64,000 bases of DNA from contig NZ_CP117435.1 of NCBI RefSeq assembly GCF_030687495.1, forward strand, positions 5,832,501 to 5,896,500, read 5' to 3'. The position numbers and the translations under genes are program-made. The DNA comes from Pseudomonas sp. FP453 (GTDB lineage Bacteria; Pseudomonadota; Gammaproteobacteria; Pseudomonadales; Pseudomonadaceae). Shown piece after piece: positions 27,804 through 37,843 of this stretch; the stretch's first letter is position 1, and the number at the start of each line of letters is the position of its first letter. The notes beneath the pieces were generated by a model. That model was not told the origin of the DNA, ran no database searches, and was given only the letters and a program-made list of their open reading frames with translations.

Positions 27804-28411
27804 TGGCCAGTACATCTCGCCCGAAAAAACCCGTCCACAACGTCCACAACGGCGTGGGCCAACTGCGCATCATTGGCGGTGAATGGGGCAGCCGCAAGCT
27901 GAGCTTCCCCGACGTCGTGGGCCTGCGCCCAACGCCAGACCGCGTGCGTGAAACCCTGTTCAACTGGCTCGCACCGTACATCGGCGGCGCCAAGGTGCTG
28001 GACCCGTTCGCCGGCAGCGGCGCGTTGTTCCTGGAGGCGCTGTCCCGTGGCGCCGCCCAGGCCCAGGCGCTGGATGCCAGCAATGTCGCGGTCTCCAGCC
28101 TCAAGGAACACTTGGGCACCCTGCGCTGCACCAACGGCCAGGTGCAAACCGCCGACGCCCTGCGCTACCTGGAAACCCAGCCGGCCAGCGAGTACGACGT
28201 GGTGTTCCTCGACCCGCCGTTCAACCAGAACCTGCTGCCGACCGTGTGTGCGCTGCTTGAAGAACGCCAATGGCTGGCGCCGGATGCGTGGATCTACACT
28301 GAAAGCGAGACCGCGCCTTCCACCCTGGGCCTGCCGGGTGCGTGGCGCCTGCACCGGGAGCAGAAGTCCGGTCGGGTGTATTACGCGTTGTGGCACCGTT
28401 TGGTCGAGTGA
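27803..28411 (+). CDS. rsmD: 16S rRNA (guanine966-N2)-methyltransferase RsmD
   Basis: Methylates G966 of 16S rRNA with SAM. It has 202 residues. Motifs: LRIIGGEWGSRKLSFPD and GLRPTPDRVRETLFNWL near the N-terminus, the SAM site VLDPFAGSGALFLEALSRGA near residues 65-84, and the catalytic NPPF-type motif as VVFLDPPFNQNL near 134. The start codon overlaps the M16 stop (TAATG), so translation is coupled. Confidence 0.94.
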   Translation: MASTSRPKKPVHNVHNGVGQLRIIGGEWGSRKLSFPDVVGLRPTPDRVRETLFNWLAPYIGGAKVLDPFAGSGALFLEALSRGAAQAQALDASNVAVSSLKEHLGTLRCTNGQVQTADALRYLETQPASEYDVVFLDPPFNQNLLPTVCALLEERQWLAPDAWIYTESETAPSTLGLPGAWRLHREQKSGRVYYALWHRLVE

Positions 28412-28425
28412 CCGTAGAGAGCTTC

Positions 28426-29421
28426 ATGAAGCCTTGCGCTGAAACATTCAAACCCGCCTTCGGCCTCGGCAACCCCCACCTGCAAACGCTGTGGGGGCCG
28501 CTGTGGCGCCCCACGACCCACATCGAACGCCAACGCGAGCGCCTGTGGCTGGACGACGGCGACTTCCTCGACCTCGACTGGCACGGCCCCCACGACGCCC
28601 AGGCGCCGTTGGTGCTGGTGCTGCACGGGCTGACCGGCTCATCCAACTCGCCCTACGTCGCCGGCCTGCAAAAAGCCCTCGCCCGCCAAGGCTGGGCCAG
28701 CGCAGCGCTGAACTGGCGTGGGTGTTCGGGGGAGCCGAACCTGTTAGCGCGCAGCTATCACTCCGGCGCCAGCGAAGACCTGGCCGCCGCGATTGCTCAT
28801 CTGCGTGCCAAGCGACCGTTGGCGCCGCTGTATGCGGTGGGTTACTCGCTGGGGGGCAATGTGTTGCTCAAGCACCTGGGTGAGACCGGCGCGGCAGCGG
28901 GGTTGCAGGGCGCGGCAGCGGTGTCGGTGCCGTTTCGCCTGGATCAATGCGCGGACCGTATCGGCCTGGGCTTTTCGCGGGTTTATCAGAAGCACTTCAT
29001 GCGGGAAATGCTGACGTATATCCGCGTCAAGCAGCGTCGGTTCCTGCAGGACGGCCGCGCGGACGGGCTGAAGACCCTGGAAGCCTTGGGTTCGCTGGAG
29101 AAGATGCGCACGTTCTGGGATTTCGATGGGCGCGTGACGGCGCCGTTGCACGGGTTCCTCAGTGCCGAGGACTACTATCGCCGCGCGTCGAGTCGCTATT
29201 ACCTGGGTGAGATTCGTACGCCGACGCTGATCATTCATGCGGCGGATGATCCGTTTGTGTTTGCCCACAGCTTGCCGGAGGCTGGTGAGTTGTCGGATTG
29301 CACCGAATTTGAATTACTGGCAAAAGGCGGTCACGTGGGATTTGTCGGCGGATCACTCAAGCGCCCAAGCTACTACCTCGAACACCGCATCCCCCGATGG
29401 CTACTGACACAACACGGTTAA
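28426..29421 (+). CDS. YheT family alpha/beta hydrolase
   Basis: A 331-residue alpha/beta-hydrolase of the YheT/AB-hydrolase-1 type (COG0429). It starts MKPCAETFKPAFGLGNPHLQT, with the family's NPHLQTLWGP opening. The oxyanion segment LVLHGLTGSSNSPYVAGL is near residue 65 and the nucleophile elbow is VGYSLGGNVLL (about 148). The acid and His lie in LIIHAADDPFV and AKGGHVGFV. The physiological substrate is unknown. It is 14 bases after rsmD and is followed by a REPIN. Confidence 0.88.
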   Translation: MKPCAETFKPAFGLGNPHLQTLWGPLWRPTTHIERQRERLWLDDGDFLDLDWHGPHDAQAPLVLVLHGLTGSSNSPYVAGLQKALARQGWASAALNWRGCSGEPNLLARSYHSGASEDLAAAIAHLRAKRPLAPLYAVGYSLGGNVLLKHLGETGAAAGLQGAAAVSVPFRLDQCADRIGLGFSRVYQKHFMREMLTYIRVKQRRFLQDGRADGLKTLEALGSLEKMRTFWDFDGRVTAPLHGFLSAEDYYRRASSRYYLGEIRTPTLIIHAADDPFVFAHSLPEAGELSDCTEFELLAKGGHVGFVGGSLKRPSYYLEHRIPRWLLTQHG

Positions 29422-29424
29422 ACC

Positions 29425-29513
29425 TGTGGGAGCTGGCTTGCCTGCGATGGCGGTGTGTCAGTTGATACATGTGTAGCTGACCCACCGCTATCGCAGGCAA
29501 GCCAGCTCCCACA
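29425..29513. repeat. REPIN, tgtgggagctgg family
   Basis: Inverted REP pair with tgtggg ends outward between the convergent hydrolase gene and sseA. The distal arm ends in cacattttg, so it could also work as a weak terminator for the left gene. Confidence 0.92.
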
Positions 29514-29539
29514 TTTTGATTGGGTTTTCACCCTGTGCT

Positions 29540-30394
29540 TTAGTCGCCTGTAGCGATTTCCCGCGCCGGATCAGTAATCCACTCACTCCACGACCCCGCA
29601 TACAACTTACCCAACGGATACCCCGCCAGGCTCAGGGCAAACAGGTTATGACACGCCGTCACCCCCGAACCGCAATAGGCCACCAGCTCATCCGGTGAAC
29701 GACCTTGCAACTGATCCGCAAACCGTTGCTTGAGCTGCTCAACCGGCAAAAACCGTCCATCGCTGCCCAGGTTTTCACTGAACGCCGCACACTGCGCCCC
29801 CGGAATATGCCCGGCGACCGGGTCGATCGGCTCCACCTCACCGCGAAAGCGCGGCTGGGCACGGGCATCGAGCAAGGTCAGGCCCGGCTGGCCCAGGCGC
29901 TTTTGCAGGTGTTCAGCGTCCAGCAACAAATGGTTGTCCGGCGTGCCGGCAAAGGTCCCGGGCTCGATGACTGGCGCATCCAGGCTCAACGGCAAACCCG
30001 CCGCATGCCAGGCCTTGAGGCCGCCATCGAGGATAAACACGCCATCACGCTTGCCCAACCACGCCAGCAACCACCACGCCCGGGCGGCAAATGCGCCGGG
30101 GCCGTCGTCATACAGCACCACGTCGGTATCGGCATTGATGCCCCACGCCCGCAGTTGCTGCACCAGCGTCTCCGCGGCTGGCAACGGGTGACGACCGGTC
30201 ACGCCCTTGGTCACCGGCCCACTGAGGTGGCGCTCCAAATCAGCATATTGCGCGCCCTCGATATGCCCTTCGGCGTAGCTGCAACGCCCGTAATCCGGGT
30301 CTTCAAGGGCAAAGCGGCAATCAAGGATCACCAGCCCAGGCGACTGCTGGCGCTCGGCCAATTGCTGGGGGCTGATCAGTTGGGCAAGCGGCAT
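29540..30394 (-). CDS. sseA: 3-mercaptopyruvate sulfurtransferase (two-domain rhodanese)
   Basis: Transfers sulfur from 3-mercaptopyruvate to acceptors such as cyanide or thiols. It has 284 residues and two rhodanese domains. The first, inactive domain includes LVILDCRFALEDPDYGR and YDDGPGAFAARAWWLL. The second includes LLDARAQPRFRGEVEPID and the active loop VAYCGSGVTACHN (about residues 233-245). The CGSGVTA loop fits mercaptopyruvate rather than thiosulfate preference. It is 33 bases downstream of the laoR-like regulator, on the same strand. Confidence 0.93.
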   Translation of the reverse strand: MPLAQLISPQQLAERQQSPGLVILDCRFALEDPDYGRCSYAEGHIEGAQYADLERHLSGPVTKGVTGRHPLPAAETLVQQLRAWGINADTDVVLYDDGPGAFAARAWWLLAWLGKRDGVFILDGGLKAWHAAGLPLSLDAPVIEPGTFAGTPDNHLLLDAEHLQKRLGQPGLTLLDARAQPRFRGEVEPIDPVAGHIPGAQCAAFSENLGSDGRFLPVEQLKQRFADQLQGRSPDELVAYCGSGVTACHNLFALSLAGYPLGKLYAGSWSEWITDPAREIATGD

Positions 30395-30427
30395 GACGGA
30401 CTCCTGTGGACAGATTCGGGAAAGGTC

Positions 30428-31101
30428 CTACTTCACTTCTTCCAGTGCCTGATTCAACGGCACGTAAAACTCTTTGAACAACGCGTCGACCGCGTCCTTG
30501 GCCTCGGGCGTGACAAACCCGGCCTCCAGCACCAGCACCCTGGTACACCCCGCGCTTGATCGCCTCGGCGCTCAGGTGGGCGGAATTTTCATTGGTGGTA
30601 CACAGGAAGCGCACCCACGACGTAAGAATGATCCACGCGTTGAGGGTCAGGGCTTCGGTCTGGATCGGGTCCATATTGAGGATGCCGGCATCGACGAACC
30701 CCCGGTAGATCGCATTGCCCTGGATCAGGCAGCGCTGGGAAAAACGCCGATAGCCGGTGGCCAGTTCCCGGGTCGCTCTCCAGCAGGTGTTCAAGGTCGC
30801 GGTGCAGGAAACGATAGCGCCACATGCCGGCGAGCAAGGCCTGCAAGTAAAAACGTTTGTCCTGGACGGTGGCGGCGCGCCCCTCGGGCGGACGCAGGAA
30901 ACTGTCCACCAGGGCTTCGTATTCGCGAAACAGCACGGCGATGATCGCCTGCTTGTTGGGGAAGTGGTAGTACAGGTTGCCCGGGGAAATTTCCATATGG
31001 GCAGCAATATGGTTGGTGCTGATACTGCGCTCGCCCTGCTGGTTAAAAAGCTCCAGGCTGGTTTGCACAATGCGCTCGCTGGTCTTTACTCGTGGTGCCA
31101 T
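30428..31101 (-). CDS. laoR: TetR-family regulator (LaoR-like), frame broken twice
   Basis: A TetR/AcrR repressor divergent from laoC-B-A. In P. aeruginosa the equivalent gene represses long-chain alcohol oxidation. The N-terminal helix-turn-helix is clear: RIVQTSLELFNQQGERSIST and IAAHMEISPGNLYYHFPNK (about residues 9-50). Two extra bases break the frame, one in the ccc at 30767-30769 (after LLESDP) and one in the ccc at 30538-30540 (after KRGVYQ). Between them the frame reads ELATGYRRFSQRCLIQGNAI; after the second, VLVLEAGFVTPEAKDAV to the stop at 30428. Removing both gives 223 residues with a normal ligand-binding domain. As written the protein is truncated at 170 residues. Confidence 0.82.
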
Positions 31102-31185
31102 AGGGGAATCAGCTTCTATACACGTGATGGGGCATCTTACGGCCTATCCCGGCCTGGATAAAACTGCATGTTGCTGCAATGTTAT

Positions 31186-31214
31186 TTGACAATTTAGAGC
31201 AATGACTCTAAAAA
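31186..31214 (+). promoter_or_regulatory. Promoter of laoC-B-A with embedded operator palindrome
   Basis: A consensus -35 TTGACA (31186-31191) is followed 17 bases later by TAAAAA (31209-31214) as the best -10. Between and over them lies a perfect 7-base inverted repeat with 6-base spacer, TTTAGAG-CAATGA-CTCTAAA (31193-31212). A TetR repressor bound here would block RNA polymerase. The site lies in the gap between the divergent laoR and laoC, 37 bases before the laoC ATG. Confidence 0.7.
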
Positions 31215-31248
31215 TCCAGGCAGACCTATAACAACCGGGAACTGCGCC

Positions 31249-32676
31249 ATGTCTGCCAACGTTGCCTACCTGCAAGATTCCCAGGCGCTGGAACACCTCC
31301 AGGACCTGTTCGACGCCCAACAACGCGCCTACGCGGCCAACCCGATGCCGCCGGCCGGCCAACGCCAGCAATGGCTCAAGGCCTTGCGCGATTTGCTCAG
31401 CAACGAACGCCAGGCGTTGATCAACGCCATCAGCCAGGATTTCAGCCACCGCAGCGCCGACGAAACCCTGTTCGCCGAACTGATGCCCAGCCTGCACGGC
31501 ATCCATTACGCCAGCAAACACCTCAAAGACTGGATGAAACCTTCACGCCGCGCTGTAGGCATTGCCTTCCAGCCCGCGTCCGCCAAGGTCATCTACCAGC
31601 CGCTGGGCGTGGTCGGCGTGATTGTGCCGTGGAACTACCCGCTGTACCTGGCCATTGGCCCGCTGGTCGGGGCGTTGGCGGCGGGCAACCGGGTGATGCT
31701 CAAGCTCAGCGAATCCACCCCGGCCACCGGCGAGCTGCTGAAAAAGCTGCTGGCGAAGATCTTCCCCGAAGACCTGGTGTGCGTGGTGCTCGGCGAGGCC
31801 GATATGGGCATCGCGTTTTCCCGGCTGCGCTTCGACCACCTGCTGTTCACCGGCGCCACCAGCATCGGCAAGCATGTGATGCGCGCGGCAGCCGAACACC
31901 TCACGCCGGTCACCCTGGAACTGGGCGGCAAGTCGCCGGCCATCGTGTCTGCCGATGTGCCGCTCAAGGACGCCGCCGAACGCATCGCTTTCGGCAAGGC
32001 CTTGAACGCCGGGCAAACCTGCGTGGCGCCGGACTACGTGTTGGTGCCGGAAGATCGCGTGGAGGGTTTCATAGAGGCCTACACCCAAGCGATTCGCGGA
32101 TTTTATCCGACCCTGGCCGACAACCCGGACTACACCGCCATCATCAACGAACGGCAATTGGCGCGGCTCAATGCCTACGCCAAGGACGCCACCGACAAGG
32201 GCGCCACGCTGATTCCGCTGTTTGATCAGGGCCAGGCCCGGCGCATGGCCCACAGCCTGTTGCTGAATGTCAGCGATGACATGACGGTGATGCAGGACGA
32301 AATCTTCGGCCCGCTGCTGCCGATCGTGCCGTATCGCGGCCTCGACCAGGCCTTTGCCTACATCAACCAGCGCCCTCGCCCACTGGCCCTGTATTACTTC
32401 GGCTACAACAAGGGCGAACAGAACCGCGTACTCCACGAGACCCATTCCGGCGGCGTATGCCTGAACGACACCCTGCTGCACGTGGCCCAGGACGACATGC
32501 CGTTCGGCGGCATCGGCCCCTCGGGCATGGGCCACTACCACGGCCACGAAGGTTTCCTCACGTTCAGCAAAGCCAAAGGCGTGCTGGTGAAGCAACGCCT
32601 GAACGCGGCGAAGTTGATCTACCCGCCTTATGGCAAGGCGATCCAGAAGTTGATCCAGAAGCTGTTTATCCGCTGA
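31249..32676 (+). CDS. laoC: Aldehyde dehydrogenase of the long-chain alcohol cluster (LaoC-like)
   Basis: An NAD(P)-dependent aldehyde dehydrogenase of 475 residues, also close to enzymes annotated coniferyl aldehyde dehydrogenase. Motifs: GVVGVIVPWNYPLYLAIGPL (about 123-142), LLFTGATSIGKHVM, the catalytic Glu in TLELGGKSPAIV (about 223), the catalytic Cys in LNAGQTCVAPDYVL (about 257), and PFGGIGPSGMGHYHG. The C-terminus is hydrophobic and basic. With laoB and laoA it should oxidise long-chain aldehydes formed from alcohols. The assignment to Lao is from gene order and content. Confidence 0.88.
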   Translation: MSANVAYLQDSQALEHLQDLFDAQQRAYAANPMPPAGQRQQWLKALRDLLSNERQALINAISQDFSHRSADETLFAELMPSLHGIHYASKHLKDWMKPSRRAVGIAFQPASAKVIYQPLGVVGVIVPWNYPLYLAIGPLVGALAAGNRVMLKLSESTPATGELLKKLLAKIFPEDLVCVVLGEADMGIAFSRLRFDHLLFTGATSIGKHVMRAAAEHLTPVTLELGGKSPAIVSADVPLKDAAERIAFGKALNAGQTCVAPDYVLVPEDRVEGFIEAYTQAIRGFYPTLADNPDYTAIINERQLARLNAYAKDATDKGATLIPLFDQGQARRMAHSLLLNVSDDMTVMQDEIFGPLLPIVPYRGLDQAFAYINQRPRPLALYYFGYNKGEQNRVLHETHSGGVCLNDTLLHVAQDDMPFGGIGPSGMGHYHGHEGFLTFSKAKGVLVKQRLNAAKLIYPPYGKAIQKLIQKLFIR

Positions 32677-32704
32677 TAACACCACTCTCGGGATAACAAT
32701 AAAA

Positions 32705-33250
32705 ATGAACCCCAGCCTGACTGAAACACCCGCGCTGTCACGGCGCGGCGTCTTGAAAATCGGCCTGTGCGCCAGCGCCTTCCTCGCCACCGCCGGACTC
32801 GGCGCCAGCCTCAGCGGCTGCTCCAGCAGCACACCGGCCAGCGGTTTTGTGATGTTGCGCAGCAGCGACCTGCCGTTCCTGCGCGCCGTGATTCCGGTGC
32901 TGCTCGAAGGCGTGGCCAGCGCCGAGGCCGTCACCAACGGGATCGAAGACACCCTGAAAAAGCTCGATTTCAGCCTGCAACGCCTGTCGCCGGAGATGTT
33001 CAAGCTCACCCAGCAACTGTTTGACGTGCTGGGCATGGGCATCACCCGTGGGCCGCTGACCGGGATCTGGGGCGGCTGGGAAAACGCCAGCAGCGAGCAG
33101 ATCCGCACCTTCCTGCATCGCTGGGAGAACAGCTACCTGAACCTGCTGCGCATGGGCCAGGGTTCGTTGCTCAAGCTGGTGATCATGGCGTGGTACTTCC
33201 AGCCGGTGTCGTGGGCCCATTGCGGCTACCCCGGGCCACCCAAGATCTAG
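32705..33250 (+). CDS. laoB: Tat-signal lipoprotein-like small subunit (LaoB-like)
   Basis: A 181-residue protein. The N-terminus has a twin-arginine motif (SRRGVLKIG, about residues 12-20), a hydrophobic stretch and a lipobox-like LSGC at about 37-40, suggesting Tat export and possible lipid anchoring. The rest (about 50-175) resembles the small subunits that accompany GMC dehydrogenases such as gluconate 2-dehydrogenase subunit 3: FLRAVIPVLLEG and LTQQLFDVLGMGITRGPLTG. It is 28 bases after laoC and upstream of the GMC oxidoreductase, so it probably acts as its partner. Confidence 0.78.
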   Translation: MNPSLTETPALSRRGVLKIGLCASAFLATAGLGASLSGCSSSTPASGFVMLRSSDLPFLRAVIPVLLEGVASAEAVTNGIEDTLKKLDFSLQRLSPEMFKLTQQLFDVLGMGITRGPLTGIWGGWENASSEQIRTFLHRWENSYLNLLRMGQGSLLKLVIMAWYFQPVSWAHCGYPGPPKI

Positions 33251-33271
33251 CCTTGAAAACCCAATTAAAAC

Positions 33272-33360
33272 TGTGGGAGCTGGCTTGCCTGCGATAGCGG
33301 TACATCAGTGAAGGTTGTAGTGGCTGACACACCGCCATCGCGGGCAAGCCCGCTCCCACA
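33272..33360. repeat. REPIN inside the lao gene cluster
   Basis: Inverted REP pair with tgtggg ends outward. The right arm is the cgcgggcaagcccgctccc variant, so the two arms are not perfectly matched. It lies in the 166-base gap between laoB and laoA and could set different mRNA levels for them. Confidence 0.9.
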
Positions 33361-33416
33361 GGGGTTTGCAGTGTTTGTCCGAACTCAACTTCGTATAAAA
33401 ACAAGAGTGCATTCCT

Positions 33417-35012
33417 ATGCCCGTACCCGATCTGTTCCGTGAAGGCCTCGCCCGTGGCTGGAAAACCCACAACGGCGCCGCCCTCGACAGCGACCTGACC
33501 CTGGAAGCCGACGTTGCCATCATCGGCAGCGGCGCCGGCGGCGGTACCACCGCCGAGATCCTCAGCGCCGCCGGCTACAAGGTGCTGCTGATCGAAGAAG
33601 GCCCGCTCAAGACCAGCAGCGATTTCAAGCTGCTTGAGGACGAGGCCTACACCAGCCTGTACCAGGAAGGCATCGGCCGCATGAGCAAGGACGGCGCGAT
33701 CACCATCCTGCAAGGCCGGGCCGTGGGCGGTACCACCTTGATCAACTGGACGTCGAGCTTTCGCACGCCGGACGCCACCCTTTCCCACTGGGCCAGCGAA
33801 TACGCGGTGAAGGGCCACAGCAGCGCCGAGATGGCGCCATGGTTCGAAAAAATGGAGCAACGCCTGGGCATCGCGCCGTGGGCCATGCCGCCCAACCCCA
33901 ATAACGACGTGATCCGCAAAGGCTGCGAGAAGCTTGGCTACAGCTGGCATGTGATCCCGCGCAATGTGCGTGGCTGCTTCAACCTGGGGTATTGCGGCAT
34001 GGGTTGCCCGGTCAACGCCAAGCAGTCGATGCTGGTGACCACCATCCCATCCACCTTGGAAGCCGGCGGCGAGTTGCTCTACCTGGCCCGCGCCGAACGC
34101 CTTAAATACAGCGGCGACACCATCAGCAGCCTGGAATGCGTGGCCATGGACGCGCTGTGCGTGGCGCCCACCGGTCGCAAGATCACGGTGAAAGCCAAGC
34201 ACTACGTGCTCGCCGGCGGCGGCATCAACAGCCCGGCGCTGCTGATGCGCTCGGACGCTCCCGACCCGCATTCACGGGTGGGCAAACGCACCTTCCTGCA
34301 TTTGGTGAATTTCTCGGCGGGGCTGTTCGACGAGGTGATCAACCCGTTCTACGGCGCGCCGCAATCGATATATTCCGACCATTTCCAATGGCAGGACGGC
34401 ACCACCGGCAAAATGTCGTACAAGCTGGAAGCACCGCCCCTACATCCCGCGTTGGCCAGCACCCTGCTGGGCGGCTATGGCGAACAGAACGCCCTGGACA
34501 TGAGCCAATTGCCCAACACCCACGCCATGCTCGCGCTGCTGCGGGACGGCTTTCACCCCGACAGCCCCGGCGGCACCGTGGATCTGCGCGGTGACGGCAC
34601 GCCGGTGCTCGACTACCAGGTCTCGGACTACGCCTGGGACGGCCTGCGCCGGGCCTTCCACAGCATGGCCGAGATCCAGTTCGCGGCGGGTGCCAAGTCG
34701 GTCAAGCCGCTGCACCACGATGCGCGCTACGTGAAAACCCTGGGCGAAGCCCGCGCAATGATCGACGACCTCAACCTGGAACTGCACCGCACCTGCCTGG
34801 GCAGCGCCCATGTGATGGGCGGTTGCGCCATGGGCGAAGACCCGAAAAATGCGGTGGCCGACAGCCTCGGGCGCCATCATCAATTGCGCAACCTGTCGAT
34901 CCACGACGGTTCGCTGTTCCCCACCAGCATTGGGGCCAACCCGCAATTGTCGGTGTATGGATTGACCGCGCAACTGGCGACCGCGTTGGCCGAACGTCTG
35001 AAAACAGCGTGA
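33417..35012 (+). CDS. laoA: GMC-family alcohol dehydrogenase (LaoA-like)
   Basis: A 531-residue FAD-dependent GMC oxidoreductase. The FAD dinucleotide motif VAIIGSGAGGGTTAEIL is near residues 32-48, the second GMC signature LQGRAVGGTTLINWTS near 99-114, the NAD-binding-like region YVLAGGGINSPALLMRS near 264-280, and the C-terminal active-site block LGSAHVMGGCAMG with SIGANPQLSVYGL. It has no signal peptide of its own. In P. aeruginosa the orthologous gene is LaoA, a long-chain alcohol dehydrogenase. A Cys-rich stretch (RGCFNLGYCGMGCP, about 183-196) is typical of this subgroup. Confidence 0.87.
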   Translation: MPVPDLFREGLARGWKTHNGAALDSDLTLEADVAIIGSGAGGGTTAEILSAAGYKVLLIEEGPLKTSSDFKLLEDEAYTSLYQEGIGRMSKDGAITILQGRAVGGTTLINWTSSFRTPDATLSHWASEYAVKGHSSAEMAPWFEKMEQRLGIAPWAMPPNPNNDVIRKGCEKLGYSWHVIPRNVRGCFNLGYCGMGCPVNAKQSMLVTTIPSTLEAGGELLYLARAERLKYSGDTISSLECVAMDALCVAPTGRKITVKAKHYVLAGGGINSPALLMRSDAPDPHSRVGKRTFLHLVNFSAGLFDEVINPFYGAPQSIYSDHFQWQDGTTGKMSYKLEAPPLHPALASTLLGGYGEQNALDMSQLPNTHAMLALLRDGFHPDSPGGTVDLRGDGTPVLDYQVSDYAWDGLRRAFHSMAEIQFAAGAKSVKPLHHDARYVKTLGEARAMIDDLNLELHRTCLGSAHVMGGCAMGEDPKNAVADSLGRHHQLRNLSIHDGSLFPTSIGANPQLSVYGLTAQLATALAERLKTA

Positions 35013-35046
35013 AAAAACGTCGGATACGCGGCGTCTATCTACATAA

Positions 35047-35949
<903 letters not shown>

Positions 35950-35955
35950 GGGCCT

Positions 35956-36031
35956 CATCGCAGGCAAGCCAGCTCCCACACTTGATCGGGTTCACACGGT
36001 CAAAATGTGGGAGCTGGCTTGCCTGCGATAG
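35956..36031. repeat. REP pair in the opposite arrangement (cgcaggc ends outward)
   Basis: Reverse unit (atcgcaggcaagccagctcc...) first and forward unit second, so the tgtggg ends face each other. The central spacer reads cttgatcgggttcacacggt and then caaaa. The same spacer occurs at about 48790 and 60735. It lies between the ferredoxin gene and the convergent mutM. Confidence 0.92.
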
Positions 36032-36054
36032 CGATATCAGCCCTCACACAGCAA

Positions 36055-36867
36055 TCAGCTCTGGCACCTAGGGCAAAACACACTCGCCCGCTGCCCCAGC
36101 ATCACATTGCGCAACTCCGTCCCGCACACCTTGCACGCCTCGTTCCCCCGGCCATAAACGAACAGCTCCTGCTGGAAATACCCCGGCTGCCCATCCCCAC
36201 CGATAAAGTCGCGCAATGTCGTACCGCCCCGCTCGATCGCAGCGGCCAGGATGCGCTTGATCTCGATCGCCAGCTTCAAATAACGCGCTCGCGAGATACC
36301 GCCCGCCTCGCGACGCGGATCGATCCCCGCCGCAAACAGTGCTTCGGTCGCATAGATATTGCCCACGCCCACCACCACCGCGTTGTCCATGATGAACGGC
36401 TTCACCGCCATCGAACGGCCACGGGACAGTTTGAACAAGCGCTCACCGTCAAACAGGTCGGTCAACGGCTCCGGTCCCAGGCGGAGCAGCAGTTCGTGGT
36501 TGTGCGGGTCCTGGCTCCAGAGCATCGCGCCAAAACGCCGTGGGTCGGTGTAGCGCAGGGCCAGGCCCGACTCCAGCTCGATGTCCACATGTTCATGCTT
36601 GAGCGCCGGCAGCCCGACTTCCACCAACCGCAAGTTGCCCGACATGCCCAAATGGCTGATCAGCGTGCCCACTTCGGCGTTGATCAACAGGTACTTGGCC
36701 CGCCGCTCCACCAAGACGATGCGTTGCCCGGACAGGCGCACATCCAAATCTTCCGGGATCGGCCAGCGCAGGCGCCGCTCGCGCACGATCACGCGGCTGA
36801 CGCGCTGGCCTTCCAGGTGCGGCGCAATCCCACGCCGGGTGGTTTCGACTTCGGGCAACTCGGGCAT
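36055..36867 (-). CDS. mutM: Formamidopyrimidine-DNA glycosylase MutM
   Basis: Removes oxidised purines such as 8-oxoguanine and cleaves the abasic site. It has 270 residues. The catalytic start [13 protein letters not shown] is intact (Pro2 nucleophile and Glu3 general acid after Met removal). The beta-hairpin Lys region ([26 protein letters not shown]) is present, and the C-terminal zinc finger has two CxxC pairs (CKVCG and FCPRC), followed by QS as the end. It is 22 bases downstream of the HDOD gene. Confidence 0.96.
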   Translation of the reverse strand: MPELPEVETTRRGIAPHLEGQRVSRVIVRERRLRWPIPEDLDVRLSGQRIVLVERRAKYLLINAEVGTLISHLGMSGNLRLVEVGLPALKHEHVDIELESGLALRYTDPRRFGAMLWSQDPHNHELLLRLGPEPLTDLFDGERLFKLSRGRSMAVKPFIMDNAVVVGVGNIYATEALFAAGIDPRREAGGISRARYLKLAIEIKRILAAAIERGGTTLRDFIGGDGQPGYFQQELFVYGRGNEACKVCGTELRNVMLGQRASVFCPRCQS

Positions 36868-36889
36868 AGGTACCTCGTAAACGGAAGGG

Positions 36890-37756
36890 TCAGTGTGCGC
36901 CCAGTTCGCGGATCGACAACTTCATGCTTTCGAAGTCGTAGTCCGACAGGCCCACGTAGTCCAGCACCAGGTGGCTGATGGCATTCCACTCATGGTCCAC
37001 CGACTGGTTGCCCAGCACACGGTAGGACGAGCAGATGTGCTCGGCCATTTTCAGGATCGCCAGCAGGTTTTTCAGCTGCGGATTGCGCGACGATTCATCG
37101 CTGAAAATCGCCAGGGCATTGTGGTGGTTGGCGATGGCGTCGGTCACATGCTGCGGCAGGCGCCAGGATTTCGCGGTGTAGTAGCCGACCACCGCATGGT
37201 TGGTGTTGAACGCGTTGTTCTCGGTATCCACCACGCGGCAGTCCGGGCCGGCGTTGGCGTAGGCCTCTTCGAGCACCGCCATGTAATTGGGGAAGCGCTT
37301 GAGCATCAGCGGCACGCCGCAATCGTGGAACAGGCCGAGGGCGTAGGCTTCGTCCACCGCCTGGGCGCCGGTGCGCTTGGCCAGGGTCAGGCAGGTCATG
37401 GCCACGTCCTGGGCGGTGTCCCAGAAACGGTTGAGGGTGACGATGGTGTCATCGCTCATCTCGCCCTTTATCGACAGTGCGTTGATCAGGTTGATGATCG
37501 AGCGGCTGCCCAGCAGGTTCACGGCGCGCTGGATCGAGGCGATCTTGTTGCTCAGGCCGAAATACGACGAGTTGACGATCTTCAGCAATGCGCCGGACAG
37601 GCCTGGGTCCTGGGCAATCAGCCGGGCGATCACTTCCAGGTCCGGGTCGGGCATGTACTGCTCCATCTGCAGATCCACCATGATCTGCGGCTGAGGCGGC
37701 ACACTGATGCCTTGCAGGGCCTGTTGGATCTGTTCGGCGGATAGCTCTTGGGACAT
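36890..37756 (-). CDS. HDOD-domain signalling protein
   Basis: A 288-residue cytoplasmic protein whose HDOD domain covers about residues 20-215. Family features include [34 protein letters not shown] opening (starting [11 protein letters not shown] at about 41), [17 protein letters not shown] and the partial HD remnant [12 protein letters not shown], plus [19 protein letters not shown] proteins are usually non-enzymatic scaffolds in signalling, motility and biofilm control. No other domain is seen. It is upstream of mutM on the same strand. Confidence 0.87.
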   Translation of the reverse strand: MSQELSAEQIQQALQGISVPPQPQIMVDLQMEQYMPDPDLEVIARLIAQDPGLSGALLKIVNSSYFGLSNKIASIQRAVNLLGSRSIINLINALSIKGEMSDDTIVTLNRFWDTAQDVAMTCLTLAKRTGAQAVDEAYALGLFHDCGVPLMLKRFPNYMAVLEEAYANAGPDCRVVDTENNAFNTNHAVVGYYTAKSWRLPQHVTDAIANHHNALAIFSDESSRNPQLKNLLAILKMAEHICSSYRVLGNQSVDHEWNAISHLVLDYVGLSDYDFESMKLSIRELGAH

Positions 37757-37843
37757 AAGTACTTACTCTGGACTAGGCGGGGATTCTAACCTCTAAGCAA
37801 ACCTGACCGACACCTCAATAACCTGAACTGAAACCCGATCCAA

